A DNA stretch of 64,000 bases from assembly GCA_946811185.2 (NCBI GenBank), contig OX328106.1, positions 47,070,311-47,134,310 on the forward strand, given 5' to 3'. The translations under genes were made by a program, and so were the position numbers. Shown piece by piece: positions 44,621-56,888 of this stretch (within the stretch, counting starts at the first letter, position 1; each line of letters begins with the position of its first letter). This DNA is from Hippopus hippopus. Lineage: Eukaryota > Mollusca > Bivalvia > Cardiida > Cardiidae. The notes under the pieces are model-generated. The model was not told where the DNA came from, did no database searches, and was given only the letters and a program-made list of their open reading frames with translations.

Positions 44621-45424
44621 TTTCACTTCGTACCATGACCATTTGGTACCATTTTGTATATAACCACTTCGTACCATAGATTTACCACTTCGTATCATGA
44701 ATTTACCATCTTGTACCATTGCATTGCCACTTCATACCATGATAATACCATGTCCTACTATGACCAAACATATCAATAAATGTGACAAAAAGTGTTTTTT
44801 ATACATTTATTTAGTATAAACCAGTGTTTCGGTAACCTTATTTACAGGATATGATCATAAATCATATGAAGGAATCAGTTAGTATGCGACTGAGAAGACA
44901 AGTGGATCTAATTGGTTTGTTTGTTTGTAATGTTTGTTGCAGGTCGGGTAGATCTATATCTACATGTAATTTAAGTTGGGAACAAATTGATAACATTAAA
45001 CTGAAAATTTTCTCAAGGAATCATAATTCCCTTGATTGTAATTTGTCTTTTTTTCTTTTTTGTCTTCTCTTTTGTATATTTATTTATGGGAATGTTTTGA
45101 ATTAAGTAAGCCTAGTATAATGCAGAGAAATGACAAGGTCAAAAGTCAAAGTCAATGTGATGATTTTATTTCTAGTAAAAACATCATTTTTTCCAACAAC
45201 ATTCATCATCTTAAATTGCACACTTTACAATTTATAAGTAATTCGTTTTTAACGACCCTCAGAGAAAACTGCTGTAGTAGGTCCCAAAAAACTTCAAGAT
45301 TACAAAATGGTATGGCTATGGTACGAAGTGGTAAAATTATGGTACAAAATGGTATAAACTATGGTACAAAATGTTACAAGTATGGTACAAAGTGACTGGT
45401 ACGAAATGGTTATGGTACGAAACG
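44621..45424. mobile_element. Putative DNA element with clustered GGTACRAARTGG subterminal repeats
   Basis: The left 130 bp holds at least six copies of a CACTTCGTACCAT-type 12-mer. The right 130 bp (45300-45424) holds at least seven copies of its complement (ATGGTACGAAGTGG). The outermost inverted ends match over TTTCGTACCAT.ACCATTT. The ~550 bp core has no transposase-like frame. The superfamily is unknown. Confidence 0.65.
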
Positions 45425-45508
45425 TCCGTAAGTCCTCTCTCTCTCTCAAGATCTTTTGTTGCTGTATTACTCATTCTACTTGACTTTGCCACTAACCATA
45501 TATCACTA

Positions 45509-45737
45509 GTGGCATAATACCGGAAAACACCCCTCCACTATATCGCGAAAACCCATAAAAATCTAAATTGTGTGTCAAAAAATTTTTGACTTCTTATTGA
45601 TTCATTCCTTATACATCAAATGCAATATTGGTCGACGGAATAAAGCACAGAATTTCATTATCTTTTAATTTGTGAAACAATATCACATGTATGCATAGGG
45701 CTATATAGTGGAGGGGCGTTTGCCGGTATTATGCCAC
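45509..45737. mobile_element. 229 bp MITE with ~36 bp TIRs and ACTA target duplication
   Basis: The inverted ends GTGGCATAATACCGG...CCCCTCCACTATAT match at about 34 of 36 positions. The direct repeat ACTA flanks the element at 45505-45508 and 45738-45741. There is no coding capacity. Confidence 0.82.
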
Positions 45738-45744
45738 ACTAGTG

Positions 45745-46600
45745 TTTCATGCAATAAATGCATTTGAAACAATCTGCATAATGTATGAATTGTTCATAGA
45801 GTTCGAATTATTATCGGTGCGAATATGCCAAATTTCAGTGTAGTTCATCTTGTGACCTAGTTACTGATCGAAGCTGTCCGGAGATGACCTCCGGTGCGAC
45901 TTTCAGGGCGTTTCCTCTACTATTACAATTTATTCGTATTGATCAAAATGTTTTAATTCAAGAGCTGGACTTACCAAATCTTTACATCATTTTGCTGTTT
46001 CACCAAATGGATCTTGTTTTCCAAGCGAACACGCCATTGATTACGTCTACAGTCGAACTTGTCGTGTGTTGCGTTTTCGACCTTTTCTTTTTTGACAACT
46101 CGGAAAAGTTACTATTGTGCAGCTGCTTGGATATATGTACCACTTTCACACAAATTTTATACCAATGTTAAGTTGCAAAATACTTTTACAAAATAATTAA
46201 ATCCTGCAATAGTATTTTGGCAGCCCTGGAGGTGACTTAATAAAATTAGGACTGTAGAAAATAGAGTCATGAATCCGAAATAGCCGTGGCCGCGTCCGAC
46301 GGAGGAACTCTAGTTCCCCAACACGACAAACCCGCCCCTTTTACAAACAGTAATCACGTCAAACCCGCCCCTTTCACAAACTGTAACCAAGTCGGGGAAC
46401 CGGCTTGATTACCGATCGACGCGCTATAAACTATATACATCTATCTAGATCTATATCGCGACTTACAATTTTTGTGATTGCTACTCTTTGTAACATTTGT
46501 GATAGCTACTCTTTGTAGAAAATACATGTACGTAAAACTCTCTACGAAATGACCCGTAACAAACGTGTCATAGACTTTTCTAGCAAACAATTTTCCTTTA
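45745..46600. other. No gene identified
   Basis: A short direct repeat (AAACCCGCCCCTTT at 46328-46341 and 46360-46373) is the only structure seen. An open frame at 45884-46171 has no recognisable domain or flanking splice sites and I do not call it. Confidence 0.4.
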
Positions 46601-46604
46601 AGGA

Positions 46605-47503
46605 AATTTATGGTGTCATTTTTCTGCCATGAGATACGAGATAGCTATCATGATAATTTTAGAAAACTATCGCGACAAATTAAAAGTTTCCTGGAAGTTT
46701 AATCGAGATAGTGAAAAGTTTCCTAAAAGAAAGACCCACGAATAAACTTAATATTTTAACGCAAAATTTCTCAATCGTGCACGAAGCTGACACTCAAGAT
46801 CAAATTATCGTGATCTAGTTCTTATGGTGGCATATTTCTGCCTCGAGATACGAGATAGCTATCATGATAACTTTAGAAAACTATCGCGATAAACTGAAGT
46901 TTCCTTGAAATTCTATCGAGATAATGAAAAGTTTCCTGAAAATCATATCACGGTAAACGTAATATTTTAACACAAAATTTCTCAATCGTGCACGAAGCTG
47001 ACATTCGAGATAAAACTATCGTGATAGTTCTATGTGTTTCTCGATGTCTATAGATAGAAAATTTATCATTTGGATGAACTCGGTAGTTTTTAATTTCACA
47101 AGATTAAAGTAAGTAAAAATTCAAATAATTAATAATCGTAGCTTAATTGGTAAATTTTGACAAGACTCGAAATGAACAGAAGTCTGTAAAATCACAAAGA
47201 CAACTCGAAATGCCTCCTACCAAAAACTTTAAAACCATTCAGGGAAAAGGAGAATTCATAAGGTTGTAGATGAAGATGATCCGAAATCGTATCTAATTTT
47301 AGATACCGTGAATGTCAGTTATGGGCATGAAAGCAAAAAAAAAAATCATGATAACAGTTAGAATTATCGTGATATTTTTATCGTGAAAATTTTTGTTATC
47401 TAGATAATATTTTCTGGAAACTTTGTTTTATCACGATAGTTCTCTGAAATTATCGCAATAGCTATCTCGTATCTCGCGGCAGAAATATCCCACCATAGAA
47501 ATT
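46605..47503. mobile_element. Inverted-repeat element, ~0.9 kb
   Basis: The left end (ATGGTGTCATTTTTCTGCC, GAGATACGAGATAGCTAT) is inverted at the right end (ATAGCTATCTCGTATCTCGC, GGCAGAAATATCCCACCAT). The left block also occurs as a second direct copy at about 46825-47030, including the body CTATCGCGA...TTTCCT. No coding frame is seen. Confidence 0.65.
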
Positions 47504-47509
47504 CAGTTA

Positions 47510-48605
47510 GAACAGCTACATGATAAATCGTTATCAAAGCGCTGACGCACTTGAGGAAAACGCTTTTTTTTTTTGGGCGTAGCTAAGTGCGCTTGGCTTT
47601 TGAATCAGATTCATATTGCATGTGGTCGCTGTTAAATACGATCCCGACTAGATGTGTCATATTACTAGTAAGTGGTCTGAAATGGGATGTGGTCTGAAAT
47701 TGAAAGAAGCATTTAGTTTAACACTTGACGCGTGTGAACAGCTTTTTATGCAACAATGAGAAACAGTGAGATAGAAAATAAAAATGCCTTTACATCGTTA
47801 AATGTATTATTTATAACCATATATTGAGGAGAATCGATGCTCACATGTAGCGAACTGTCAACATTACATGTATGCAACAATAAGCACTCGTAAAATAATC
47901 TCGCACTAGTCAATCCTGCCGTTTTCTCCTTTTAAAACTAAAAAATACAGTTTTCAGTATTATTCTAAAAACGCAAAGCACTTTATTATTTGATCATGTT
48001 AGTGATTATCTTGTCTTAAAATCCTAACAAAAATACAGCGTTACAAAATTATGTCACAGATGCCAATGACTGTTTCTCCTCAGTAAACAATACACTGTGA
48101 GGTAAAGCAGTCTAAACTTTGGTCGGAACCTGGTATGCAATGGGTGTATACACTAAACTGGACACAGAAAAAGGTAAAAAAAATGATAAAAGTTGAATAA
48201 AAATGTAAAAATACATGAATAAAACTTAAAAAAAAAAAAAAATCTGATTGTGGAAGGCCTCCCCGTTGTTAAAACCAGAAACGTTGAGTATACTTGTAAA
48301 CGGCTAACATGATTACATCCATAGAAATCTAGAAATCAAAGTATGTAAAAAGACGTGTACTGGTTTGGTTGGACCCCCATTAGAAAAATAGCTGAATCCG
48401 CGCATGCCTAGGCACCAGCTTTCCATATCTTTAACAAAAACAAGGGGTCAGACTAGTAACAACATTTAGGATATGTTTCATATCATGCAAGCAAGAACGT
48501 AAAAGTATTGACTGCAAATCGGAATTTAAAATACTCGAAATATTAGATCTACTGAAAAAGAACCTAGCATTTACATTTATTTTTAAGATACAGAATTCCC
48601 TCTTT
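47510..48605. other. No feature identified
   Basis: AT-rich unique-looking sequence with short A runs. No coding or repeat structure was recognised. Confidence 0.4.
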
Positions 48606-48609
48606 ACCC

Positions 48610-48842
48610 GGGGTCCTGTGTGGCTCAGTAGTAAAGTGTAGGACTCGTAACCTCGAGGCCCCAGGTTCGAGCCTCACTGGAAGCACTGGGTTTGTTATGT
48701 GATAGTCCATTGGCAAGACGCTTGAGAGCCCTAGGCTAGCACTGGTGAAACCCAGGACATATATGTATGTGTATATGAGCTGTCGCCGTGGTATGACTGA
48801 AATAATGTTGAAAGCAGCACAAAACATTCAATTAATCGATCT
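48610..48842 (+). mobile_element. tRNA-derived SINE, family B
   Basis: It starts GGGGTCCTGTGTGGCTCAGT, with a B box GGTTCGAGCC, the body CCCTAGGCTAGCACTGGTGA, the 3' region ATGACTGAAATAATGTTGAA, and an AATCGATC-type tail. It is close to full length. It is not a functional tRNA gene: the anticodon region does not fold normally and a SINE body follows directly. Confidence 0.82.
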
Positions 48843-48849
48843 TCTATAC

Positions 48850-50640
48850 CTGTATTTAAATCATTATACAAATAATTGTATTTCTTTACACTACAGCATG
48901 GAAAGACAACAAAGAGCTATAGGAGTGAAGATAAAGATTCCCTCCACCCACACCCTCAAAAAACTCTCCCAACCTCATTCGCTATTGAAAGCAACGTTAA
49001 TAATTTAGGTAGAACGCAGAAGAGCACATGTTTTGCAAGGTTTTACATCGTAATGCATACCAGCTCTTGAATAACTCGGTGTAGCTTTATTCATAGCGGG
49101 GGCTCGATCTTTTAGAGTATCAGTAAACTTTTTCTTACTCCAAAAAATCATCTACACACTGGAGCTTGTTCAGTGGTATTGTCTTCAGACGTGTTTGAGG
49201 GTACGTCTGAGGGCTAATCGAAAGATTTCAGGCTACTTAACAGCCACCTCAAAGTGCTAAGTATAATGAAGAACTGCATGAAAAAAGGATGTGATGTTGT
49301 ATGTTGTTCAGTCCAGCTGTATCGACAACAACAACCACAACTTAAGTTACAAATATATAATAGGAAGATTGAAAGAATATAATGCATGTTAAACAATCTA
49401 TAAAATAGACACAAGGGAACGAATACGAAGAATGCCTTGCTGAATAATTGACCCATTACCGCACATATGACTTTTCACTGCCCTGCCATAGATAGCTTTA
49501 TAAAAATCGTTGAAACTGAATCATTTCCTAGTACAAGCTATTGCTCTATTTTCTCATTCAATATTTTAAGACATACATTTTACATCTCTAAAAGATCATT
49601 TTTGCTTTAAATGGATGGATTTTCATGATACTTCGTTGCTGTGAAAATTAGTATTGAAAGAAATTAATGAAAAGAATGCATATACTTGTGCAAAATAGAG
49701 ATGATGGTGTTGGTATGTGCAATGATTATATAGATCTATAACATCCACGGCATGTGTAAGAGTATGAGTTTGAAAAAAAACAAAAAAAAACCTATAGATC
49801 TACCTAAGCTTACTGAAGAATATGTAAATAGATGCCAGTAAGAAAATGGATCAGTAATTGAGCCATTAAAGCGATGGAACTCTAGGTCATTCTGCGAAAC
49901 ATTAACATGTCGACATCGGAAACAGCCCTTGCAGCTCTCTATATTCTCTGCACTCACAGCTTTACACTTGAGATTTGCATCAGCTACGATTTAAAAAACT
50001 CAGAAAATGGGTGGTAGCGCATTAAACAAATCCAGTTATCTCCAGTCAGAATCTTATTCTATTTGAAATGATGTACCTTGTAGTTCTTAATCTATACATG
50101 TATCAATAAATCCATAGAAGATTTAAAGCGTTTCCATACATCTTTTACTGCTATCATTTGATTATCCAATTTCTTCGAGATAAAAGTGTCTGTTGAGGAT
50201 CGAGTTATCCAAATGACATATGCGATATTATTGTATGATGCAAAGCTGATGAGACAAGTATATTTAGTACTTAGTCTATTTGACTGGTCAGTTTTTTAGT
50301 TAAGCCCTTACATAAAGTTCTATCAAAGCTCAGTAGTCCGGCTGGTATGCAAAAAGACATTTCATACCCTCTAGTAAAATCAGATTTTTACTAAAGCTTT
50401 TAAGTTCATTAAAACGTGGGTGTAAAAACTACAGGGGGGATTAAAGATCAGCATCGTCCAGTGAGTAGAACGTGTGTTCTGCACACCGCCCCTTTCCATA
50501 TAAAAAATTTTCATCAATGATTTCGAAAAATTCGAATAATTTTCTTTAACAGCCAAGAATAATGAATTAATAAAAAAAAAAATCCTTATCGTATAACGAA
50601 CATCCCGTTTTAAGCATAATATTCGACGTATTTATGGACC
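48850..50640. other. No feature identified
   Basis: Nothing beyond short A runs and scattered stop-rich frames was recognised. Confidence 0.4.
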
Positions 50641-50643
50641 TTT

Positions 50644-50714
50644 TGCAGACAGTGTAGATCAAGATCAGACTGTACCGAACGTGTAGTCTGATCTTGAATC
50701 TACAGTGTCCGATA
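50644..50714. repeat. Palindromic repeat, second TTAA-type family
   Basis: TTGCAGACAGTGTAGATCAA...CAGACT and AGTCTGATCTTGAATCTACA form the same hairpin as 23728-23800. It is followed by C and A homopolymers. Confidence 0.6.
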
Positions 50715-50719
50715 AGGAG

Positions 50720-51070
50720 ATATCTTCCCCCCCCCCCAAAAAAAAAAAAAAAAAAAAAAATCCTATGAAATTGCAAAATCTTGGTTTTCACTATTGGCTT
50801 TAAAGTTTCATTTCACTATTTCGCAGGATAAGGGTTAAAGAAATAGCTAAAGTGTACACGTGTGCGTAAGTTCTTGGAAACATGTTTTCGTGGGGGGGGG
50901 AGGGGGGGGGGGAAAGCGGTAATAATTGGTGGCATTGTTTCCTTTTAAAGTGCGTTTTCTGCCTAAAGACAAATTCCATTTTTTTTAAACTCTACAATTT
51001 AATCTGTTGCCTGCAAATGCGCTCAATATGGACAAGTCTTAAAAGTTTTGTTGTCTGGTAAAGGTTAATC
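50720..51070. repeat. Homopolymer tracts and a truncated MITE right end
   Basis: C/A tracts at 50730-50760 and a G-rich tract at 50892-50912. A MITE right end follows at about 50960-51067 (CTGCAAATGCGCTCAATATG ... CTGGTAAAGGTTAA). Confidence 0.6.
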
Positions 51071-51574
51071 CAAAAACAAGGTCAAGAGAATCGAAAACGA
51101 ATCTTCCTTTTCCCTTTGACACACCTGACATATTCAGTTCAAGGTATGAATATCCTATTATACTGTTCCCATACCCGTTCTTTTCAATCAATCAATCAAT
51201 CAAATTAGTTGTTAGACACATTAAAAAAAAAAAAAAAAACAGACGGATAAACTGACCTACCTGTCGACCGTTTGATGAGAAGTCTTTCATGATTGCTTTT
51301 GTCTGGTAGATCTATAGATACATTTGACGATAAGCCGTTTGAATAATGTCTCTTCATCCTAGATAATTACTTTTGTATTTCAGTAAATTACCTGTTTTTT
51401 GATAGATTAGCGGCAAATCTGTTGTCATTTTCATGAGTTGTTAACCAATCTGTAAGGAATTTATGCTCGGGACGAGAATTTTGCTAGACTTTGGGGGATT
51501 TTTTTTTTTAACTTGGGCGAGATTCTTCAAATTCTGTGAGCTAGCCCGAGTTTTTGTAAACTTTGGACGAGTTT

Positions 51575-51715
51575 CTTTGGTGTGGGGCGAGTTGTCTTCA
51601 GTTTGGGGCGACTTGTCTCCTAAACATGGTGCGAGTTGTCTTGGGATGAGTTTTTGGTGGGGCGAGTTGTCTTGGGGTGAGTTGTCTTTGGGGCGAGTTG
51701 TCTGTCATTCCCTTT
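51575..51715 (+). repeat. Degenerate ~17-20 bp minisatellite (GGGGCGAGTTGTCTT)
   Basis: Six to seven imperfect units of GGGGCGAGTTGTCTT. They produce a Gly/Trp/Leu-rich open frame on the plus strand that I regard as a by-product of the repeat. Confidence 0.65.
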
Positions 51716-52174
51716 ATTTTTCATTATTATACTTCATATTGTTCAACAAAAAACTTTCAATATTCATATTCCAGTATCTCTTACGCAGTCTATCTTTTTT
51801 AAAGATATTTCTCATATTACCTCGAATCGTAAGTGGAATTGTGACGTCATCAAAAGGCGGGGTTTTATGGCCACCTCTAACTGTTTAAGCCACCATACGT
51901 TACACCCACCTCCTCTCACTGGTTGTGATTTAGACTAACCCAGGGGGGGAAAAAATGAATCTAGGGTGGTGTTTCTAAAACAATCATGAATTGGAGACTT
52001 TCACTTCTGTACATCAGCAGCATACAATGATTTGAAATATTGTACAGCCACATCTACTTGTATGACAGGTTTATTAAAATTTTACAGCACGGTTATAGAT
52101 CTCTGCAGCCCTATAAAAATCCCTTCGCAATCTTGAGCAGGAACATTATCAAAACTAAATGGCACCTTGTTATC

Positions 52175-52947
52175 TACTCCCGATTCGGGGTCTAGCTCCG
52201 ATGTTATTTTTGTGATTGTTTCTCCGCTAGACTCCCGCAGCAGCCTTCTTTAAAAGTATCTGGAATGAATACGATTTTACCGGCATCTTTCAAACGGCTC
52301 TATGCGACAAAATTTCCAATGACAGCTAATAAAATGGGCATGGATTGTTAGATAAATTATTAATCTTTACAAAAAAACTGATGTTGGTTAATATCTAAAT
52401 CTTACCTTCGTGCAAATCTGTACTTTTCAACGTAAATAACCGTTGACCTACTTCACCAGAAATCAAAACATGGTGATATCATCAATGCAGCAGAAATCGC
52501 AGTATCTCTGACACGCTACAGGACGTTTCATTTGGGAATTCCACTGTTGACAAAGGCATCTTATACGAAAATAGTTGTTAGGGTTAGAGAACCAGACTGT
52601 ACAAAATTCAAATTCCGTTGAGTGCGCATGTCTGTTTAACGGAAGTCACCATGCAAGTTGTTTACAAATTTCACTGGATTTATTTATGTTGGGAAAAAAG
52701 GTAAATTTCCATTGATTTAATTGGTATTTTGCAGCACAGCTTGTGTGATAATAAAAATTAATCATTTATCTAACAATCCATGCCCATTTTATTAGCTGTC
52801 ATTGGAAATTTTGTTGCATAGAGCCGTTTGAAAAGATGCCAGTAAAATCGTATTCATTCCAGATACTTTTAAAGAAGGCTGCTGCGGGAGTCTAGCGGAG
52901 AAACAATCACAAAAATAACATCGGAGCTAGACCCTGAATCGGGAGTA
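52175..52947. mobile_element. Long-TIR element with 9 bp target duplication (Mutator-like candidate)
   Basis: Inverted repeats of about 196 bp (52175-52370 and 52751-52947; ends TACTCCCGATTC) match with few differences. The direct repeat CTTGTTATC flanks the element exactly, at 52166-52174 and 52948-52956. Long TIRs plus a 9 bp duplication fit the Mutator/MULE group. The ~380 bp core has no transposase. A foldback element is the alternative. Confidence 0.85.
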
Positions 52948-52956
52948 CTTGTTATC

Positions 52957-53700
52957 GATCGGCAGTGAGGTGTCAGCATCAGCCTGCTTATGATGCAAAG
53001 GCCTAGTCATTAGTCAAAATACTGATTTATATGATATTTATTCATTTTTTTTTTTGCGAAATTAAGGAAAGTTGTTAGAATCATTGAATAGATGTACCCT
53101 CGGCAAACTGAAAATCGCGATATTAAGCTTCGGTGTTTATTGATTTAAGTTGCAGGAGTAAAAATGAAATTCCACTTGGCTGAATGTGTTATTCAATTAT
53201 TGTCCTTCAAGGACACAAGACATATCCGATTTATTTCAAATATTCACAAAATTTATTCTGCGAGCATGATACAGCTGACACAAGGCAGCCATTTTGTCAT
53301 GCAGGTATGTTCGCAAAAGTCGGAATAAACCAGTATTTTAAAAATAGACTGAGCTTTAATCTCCACCTCTAACACGGTCACGTGACACCCATTAACAGCA
53401 AAACATTGTGGAAGTATGATAATTTTCAAATGTGGTTCTGTCTTGAAATAATTTGTAGTTTTTATGGGAAGGTGTCTTTGCGCTAATGAAATAACCTTTT
53501 TTGAATATGAGCTTTTCCAAGTAGCCAATTTACCTTCTTAAACCTCATTTTTTTTGTGATTTTTGCAGATGATAACAAAATCAAAGAATGGTATGACCTC
53601 ATCAGCCTCGATTTCAATAAAGTATCACGTGACTTATAAGAAAAAAATGGTCTTGAACTTCGATGTAACGCGATTTTAGATGATTCGACAATATAGCCTC
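52957..53700. other. No feature identified
   Basis: AT-rich sequence with no repeat, splice-supported frame or RNA gene that I can recognise. Confidence 0.4.
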
Positions 53701-54200
53701 GAGTGTCCGTATTCCGTGATCATAAGGAAACAACAGGATGAAACTAAGGATCAAGGCAAGAATATGAACTAGAAACTACTTGCCTTCATTAAAAAATCAT
53801 TTCCAATCAGTTTCATGAAAAAATTACACCTTGGATATTAATTTCCTTGTTCAATGTGCATAAAGAAAAACCATGCCATCGGCCTTCTTGAGGAAACATG
53901 GTGTGACATGATTCCAGTAGCTAGGTAGTATTTACATCAATTAGTCATAGGTCCTTGCATTTTTTAAGAAGGAACACTATTTAGACATAAGAAAAATGAT
54001 ATCAATTTCTTTTAACCAAGAAAATTACATTCTTTTACATGTTTTTGTCTCACATTTCGCTGAAATTCAAGGGCGATAAAATGTTAGAATATTATTAAGG
54101 GTTACGAGCGGAAATACCGTGTGACATCATCAAACTATGCCCTTTATGAGATGCAAACAAAAATCACCGGTTTAAGGAACCTCACGGAATACGGACACTC
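53701..54200. mobile_element. 500 bp element with 19 bp TIRs
   Basis: GAGTGTCCGTATTCCGTGA at the left is perfectly inverted at the right (TCACGGAATACGGACACTC). No clear target duplication is visible and no coding frame. The superfamily is not assigned. Confidence 0.6.
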
Positions 54201-54349
54201 CACGACAGAAAATTAACTGGGTATTTTTTTCAGATCATGTTATGGGCTCAGATGAGACAGACTGATTAGAAAACTGCTTGGCTAAAGGGGAAGGCTTTGT
54301 TGTCAGATGGATTCAGGGTCTGATCCTACCAAAATGGGTAACTGTCTGT

Positions 54350-56125
54350 TTTTAGCTATTGTGATCACTCGCCGTCCGTCGTCGTCCGTCCGTCATCCGT
54401 CCGTTCACATTTTTTTGTTTACACTCTAACATCTACAAATATTAACCAATCAGCACCAAACTTGGTCAAAATATATATGACCATAAGATCTCGGATGAGT
54501 TTGATTATGGGTCTAATCGGACCAGAACAACTGGAGTTATTTGCCCTTGAATTAAAAAAATTGCTATATTTGACTTTGTTTACACTCTAGCATCTACAAA
54601 TATAAACCAATCAGTACCAAACTTAGTCAAAATATATATGACCATAAGATCTCGGATGAGTTCAATTATGGGTCTCATCGGACCCAAACGACTGGGGTTA
54701 TTTGCCCTTGAATTAGAAAAATTGCTATATTTGACTTTGTTTACACTCTAGCATCTACAATTATAAACCAATCAGCACCAAACTTGGTCAAAATATATAT
54801 GACCATAGGATCTTATATTTCGACTATGGGTCTAATCGGACCAGAATGACTGGAGTTATTTGCCCTTGAATTAGAAAAATTGCTATATTTGACTTTGTTT
54901 GCACACTAGCATCTACAATTATTAACCAATCAGCACCAAACTTGGTCAAAATATTCATGACCATAAGATCTCGGATGAGCTTGATTATGGGTCTAATCAG
55001 ACCAGAACGACTGGAGTTATTTGCCCTTGAATTAGAAAAATTGCTATATTTGACATTGTTTTCACTTTAGCATCTACAAATATAAACCAATCAGCACCAA
55101 ACTTGGTCAAAATACATATGACCATAAGATCTTGGATGAGTTCGATTATGGGTATAATCGGACCAGAATGACAGGAGTTATTTGCCCTTGAATTAGAAAG
55201 TTCTTTAGAATAGTTCTTTGTCCGGAGCATGACTTTGTCATCTCCAGTCCGATTGACTTGAAACTTGGCATTGTGTTTGTTGCAATAATACAGAGTGCAG
55301 TGCGAAAGAACCACAACTCTACCTCGTACTGTCTGTGAGTTATTTCCCTTTGATTGTCATTTTTACAGCATTTTCTGCTTGTCCAGAATATAACTTTGTC
55401 ATCTCTAGTCTGAACATCTTCAAATTTGGTATGCATGATTGTTGAAAAATTACGGAGTGCAGTGCACAAGAACCATAGCTCTTCCTAGCATGAATTTTGA
55501 GTTATTCCCCCTTTGATCTTCATTTTTATAGCATTTCTTGCTTGTCCGGGGCAAAACTTTGTCATCTTAAGTAGGAATGACTTGAAATATGGTATGCCTA
55601 TTTGTTGCAATATTTGGAAGTGCAGTGCTCAAGAATTGTAACTCTACCTCGTGCTGTCTTTGAGTTATTTCCCTTTGATCATCATTTTTACAGCGTTTAG
55701 TGCTTGTCCGGAATATAACTTTGTCATCTCAAGTCAGAATGACTTCAAACTTGGTATGCATGTTTGTTGCAATATTATGGAGTACAGTGCGCAAGAACAA
55801 TAACTCTACCTAGTGCGGATTTTGAGTAATTCCACTTTGATCTTCATTTTTACAGTATTTCTTGCTTGTCCGTAACGGAACTTTGTCACCTCAAGTCAAA
55901 TTGACTTGAGACTTGGTAAACATTTTTGTTGCATTACCTGCCCTTTGCGATTATTATACCTCCTCGACAACTGGTGGTGGGACGGGCGTATCTTGCGACA
56001 ATTTGCCGCTCTTGTTTCATTATCAATTGGCCTTGAACCTCGATATTTGGTATTTATCTTCATTGTAGACCTTTACTGCTTAGTACTCAGGTGAGCGATA
56101 TAGGACCACCATGGTCCTCTTGTAT
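54350..56125 (-). mobile_element. Composite hairpin-ended tandem-repeat element, reverse orientation
   Basis: At the left is a GTCCGTCGTCGTCCGTCCGT tail. Then come five to six ~140 bp units (54410-55190; AACCAATCAGCACCAAACTT, ACCATAAGATCTCGGATGAG, GGAGTTATTTGCCCTTGAAT). Next are about five ~155 bp units (55195-55935), the reverse of 28775-30000. Two heads follow at the right: GCGACAATTTGCCGCTCTTG at 55996-56015 and GGACCACCATGGTCCTCTTG at 56102-56121. Two elements appear joined or nested. Confidence 0.65.
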
Positions 56126-56129
56126 TTTC

Positions 56130-56885
56130 TTGTCAGCAACTTCATTGTGAAAACACAAGTGTTATAATTTCATTTCTTGTTGCAAAAATCTTGCACCACT
56201 GTCTATATTCTAGAAACTGAAATTAGGGGGGGGGGGGATTACCCCCCTTCACCTCTATGTAAAAACTAGGATAGATTTCACATAAATGAGCAGATAATTT
56301 TGAACAGGTAGGAAACGCATATAACAGACATAATTTATTACTGTCCAATTAATACAATTATTGACCTGTTTACATTTCAAAAGAAAGTTTCTGGAGTATC
56401 CTTCTGTAGAAATTAAATTCATTTTTCAGAAAAAGATAAGAGTAAGATACTTATAAAATTCATTGTGATGAAATTCATTGCAATAATAGTAGATCTACTC
56501 TAGGACTAGGTAAAACAGGACATTTTGTACCAGGTCGTTTTGGAAGTGGACCAGTTTGACCCACTTGCTGTCAAGGCAGGTTACTCTAATAGACATTATA
56601 TGATGCTAAACAGCTTTGCAAAATGGCAATATTTTTGGCAAGGGGAGAGTAAACTCCTTGTTTTTGGACTTTTTCATTGTTTATTTTTTACACAGGACTG
56701 TTAAGACGCATTGGGTCTGAATTTATGATGGATCTGAAAAAAATTAGTGTGAATTCTGCAATCACACATCTTAGAATAGACACTGTTGCACTATCAGCCA
56801 TTGAAGATTGAACACCAGACATGTTCTCGGCAGTCTTCGAGCCACAGTGTCTACTAAAATGGCCTTTGAGTCACTTTGCAGCCAA
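56130..56885. other. No feature identified
   Basis: AT-rich; a G run at 56227-56237. No gene or repeat structure was recognised. An upstream exon of the plus-strand membrane-protein gene could lie here or further left, but none is supported. Confidence 0.35.
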
Positions 56886-56888
56886 AGG

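Noticed and set aside
45884..46171. 95-codon open frame on the plus strand
   Set aside because: Hydrophobic and Phe/Leu-rich as expected of AT-rich DNA; no domain, no splice signals, no neighbours.
48610..48690. Possible tRNA genes (also 36758, 15966-16194 reverse, 43848)
   Set aside because: A-box and B-box are present but cloverleaf stems are poor and SINE bodies or tails follow; they are SINE heads.
51463..51888. 141-codon open frame rich in Gly, Trp and Leu
   Set aside because: It is produced by a degenerate ~17-20 bp GGGGCGAGTTGTCTT repeat; there are no splice sites, domain or start context.
54400..55950. CRISPR-like regular repeats
   Set aside because: Units are ~140-155 bp, diverged, with no short constant spacer pattern, and the genome is eukaryotic. 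They are tandem cores of mobile elements.
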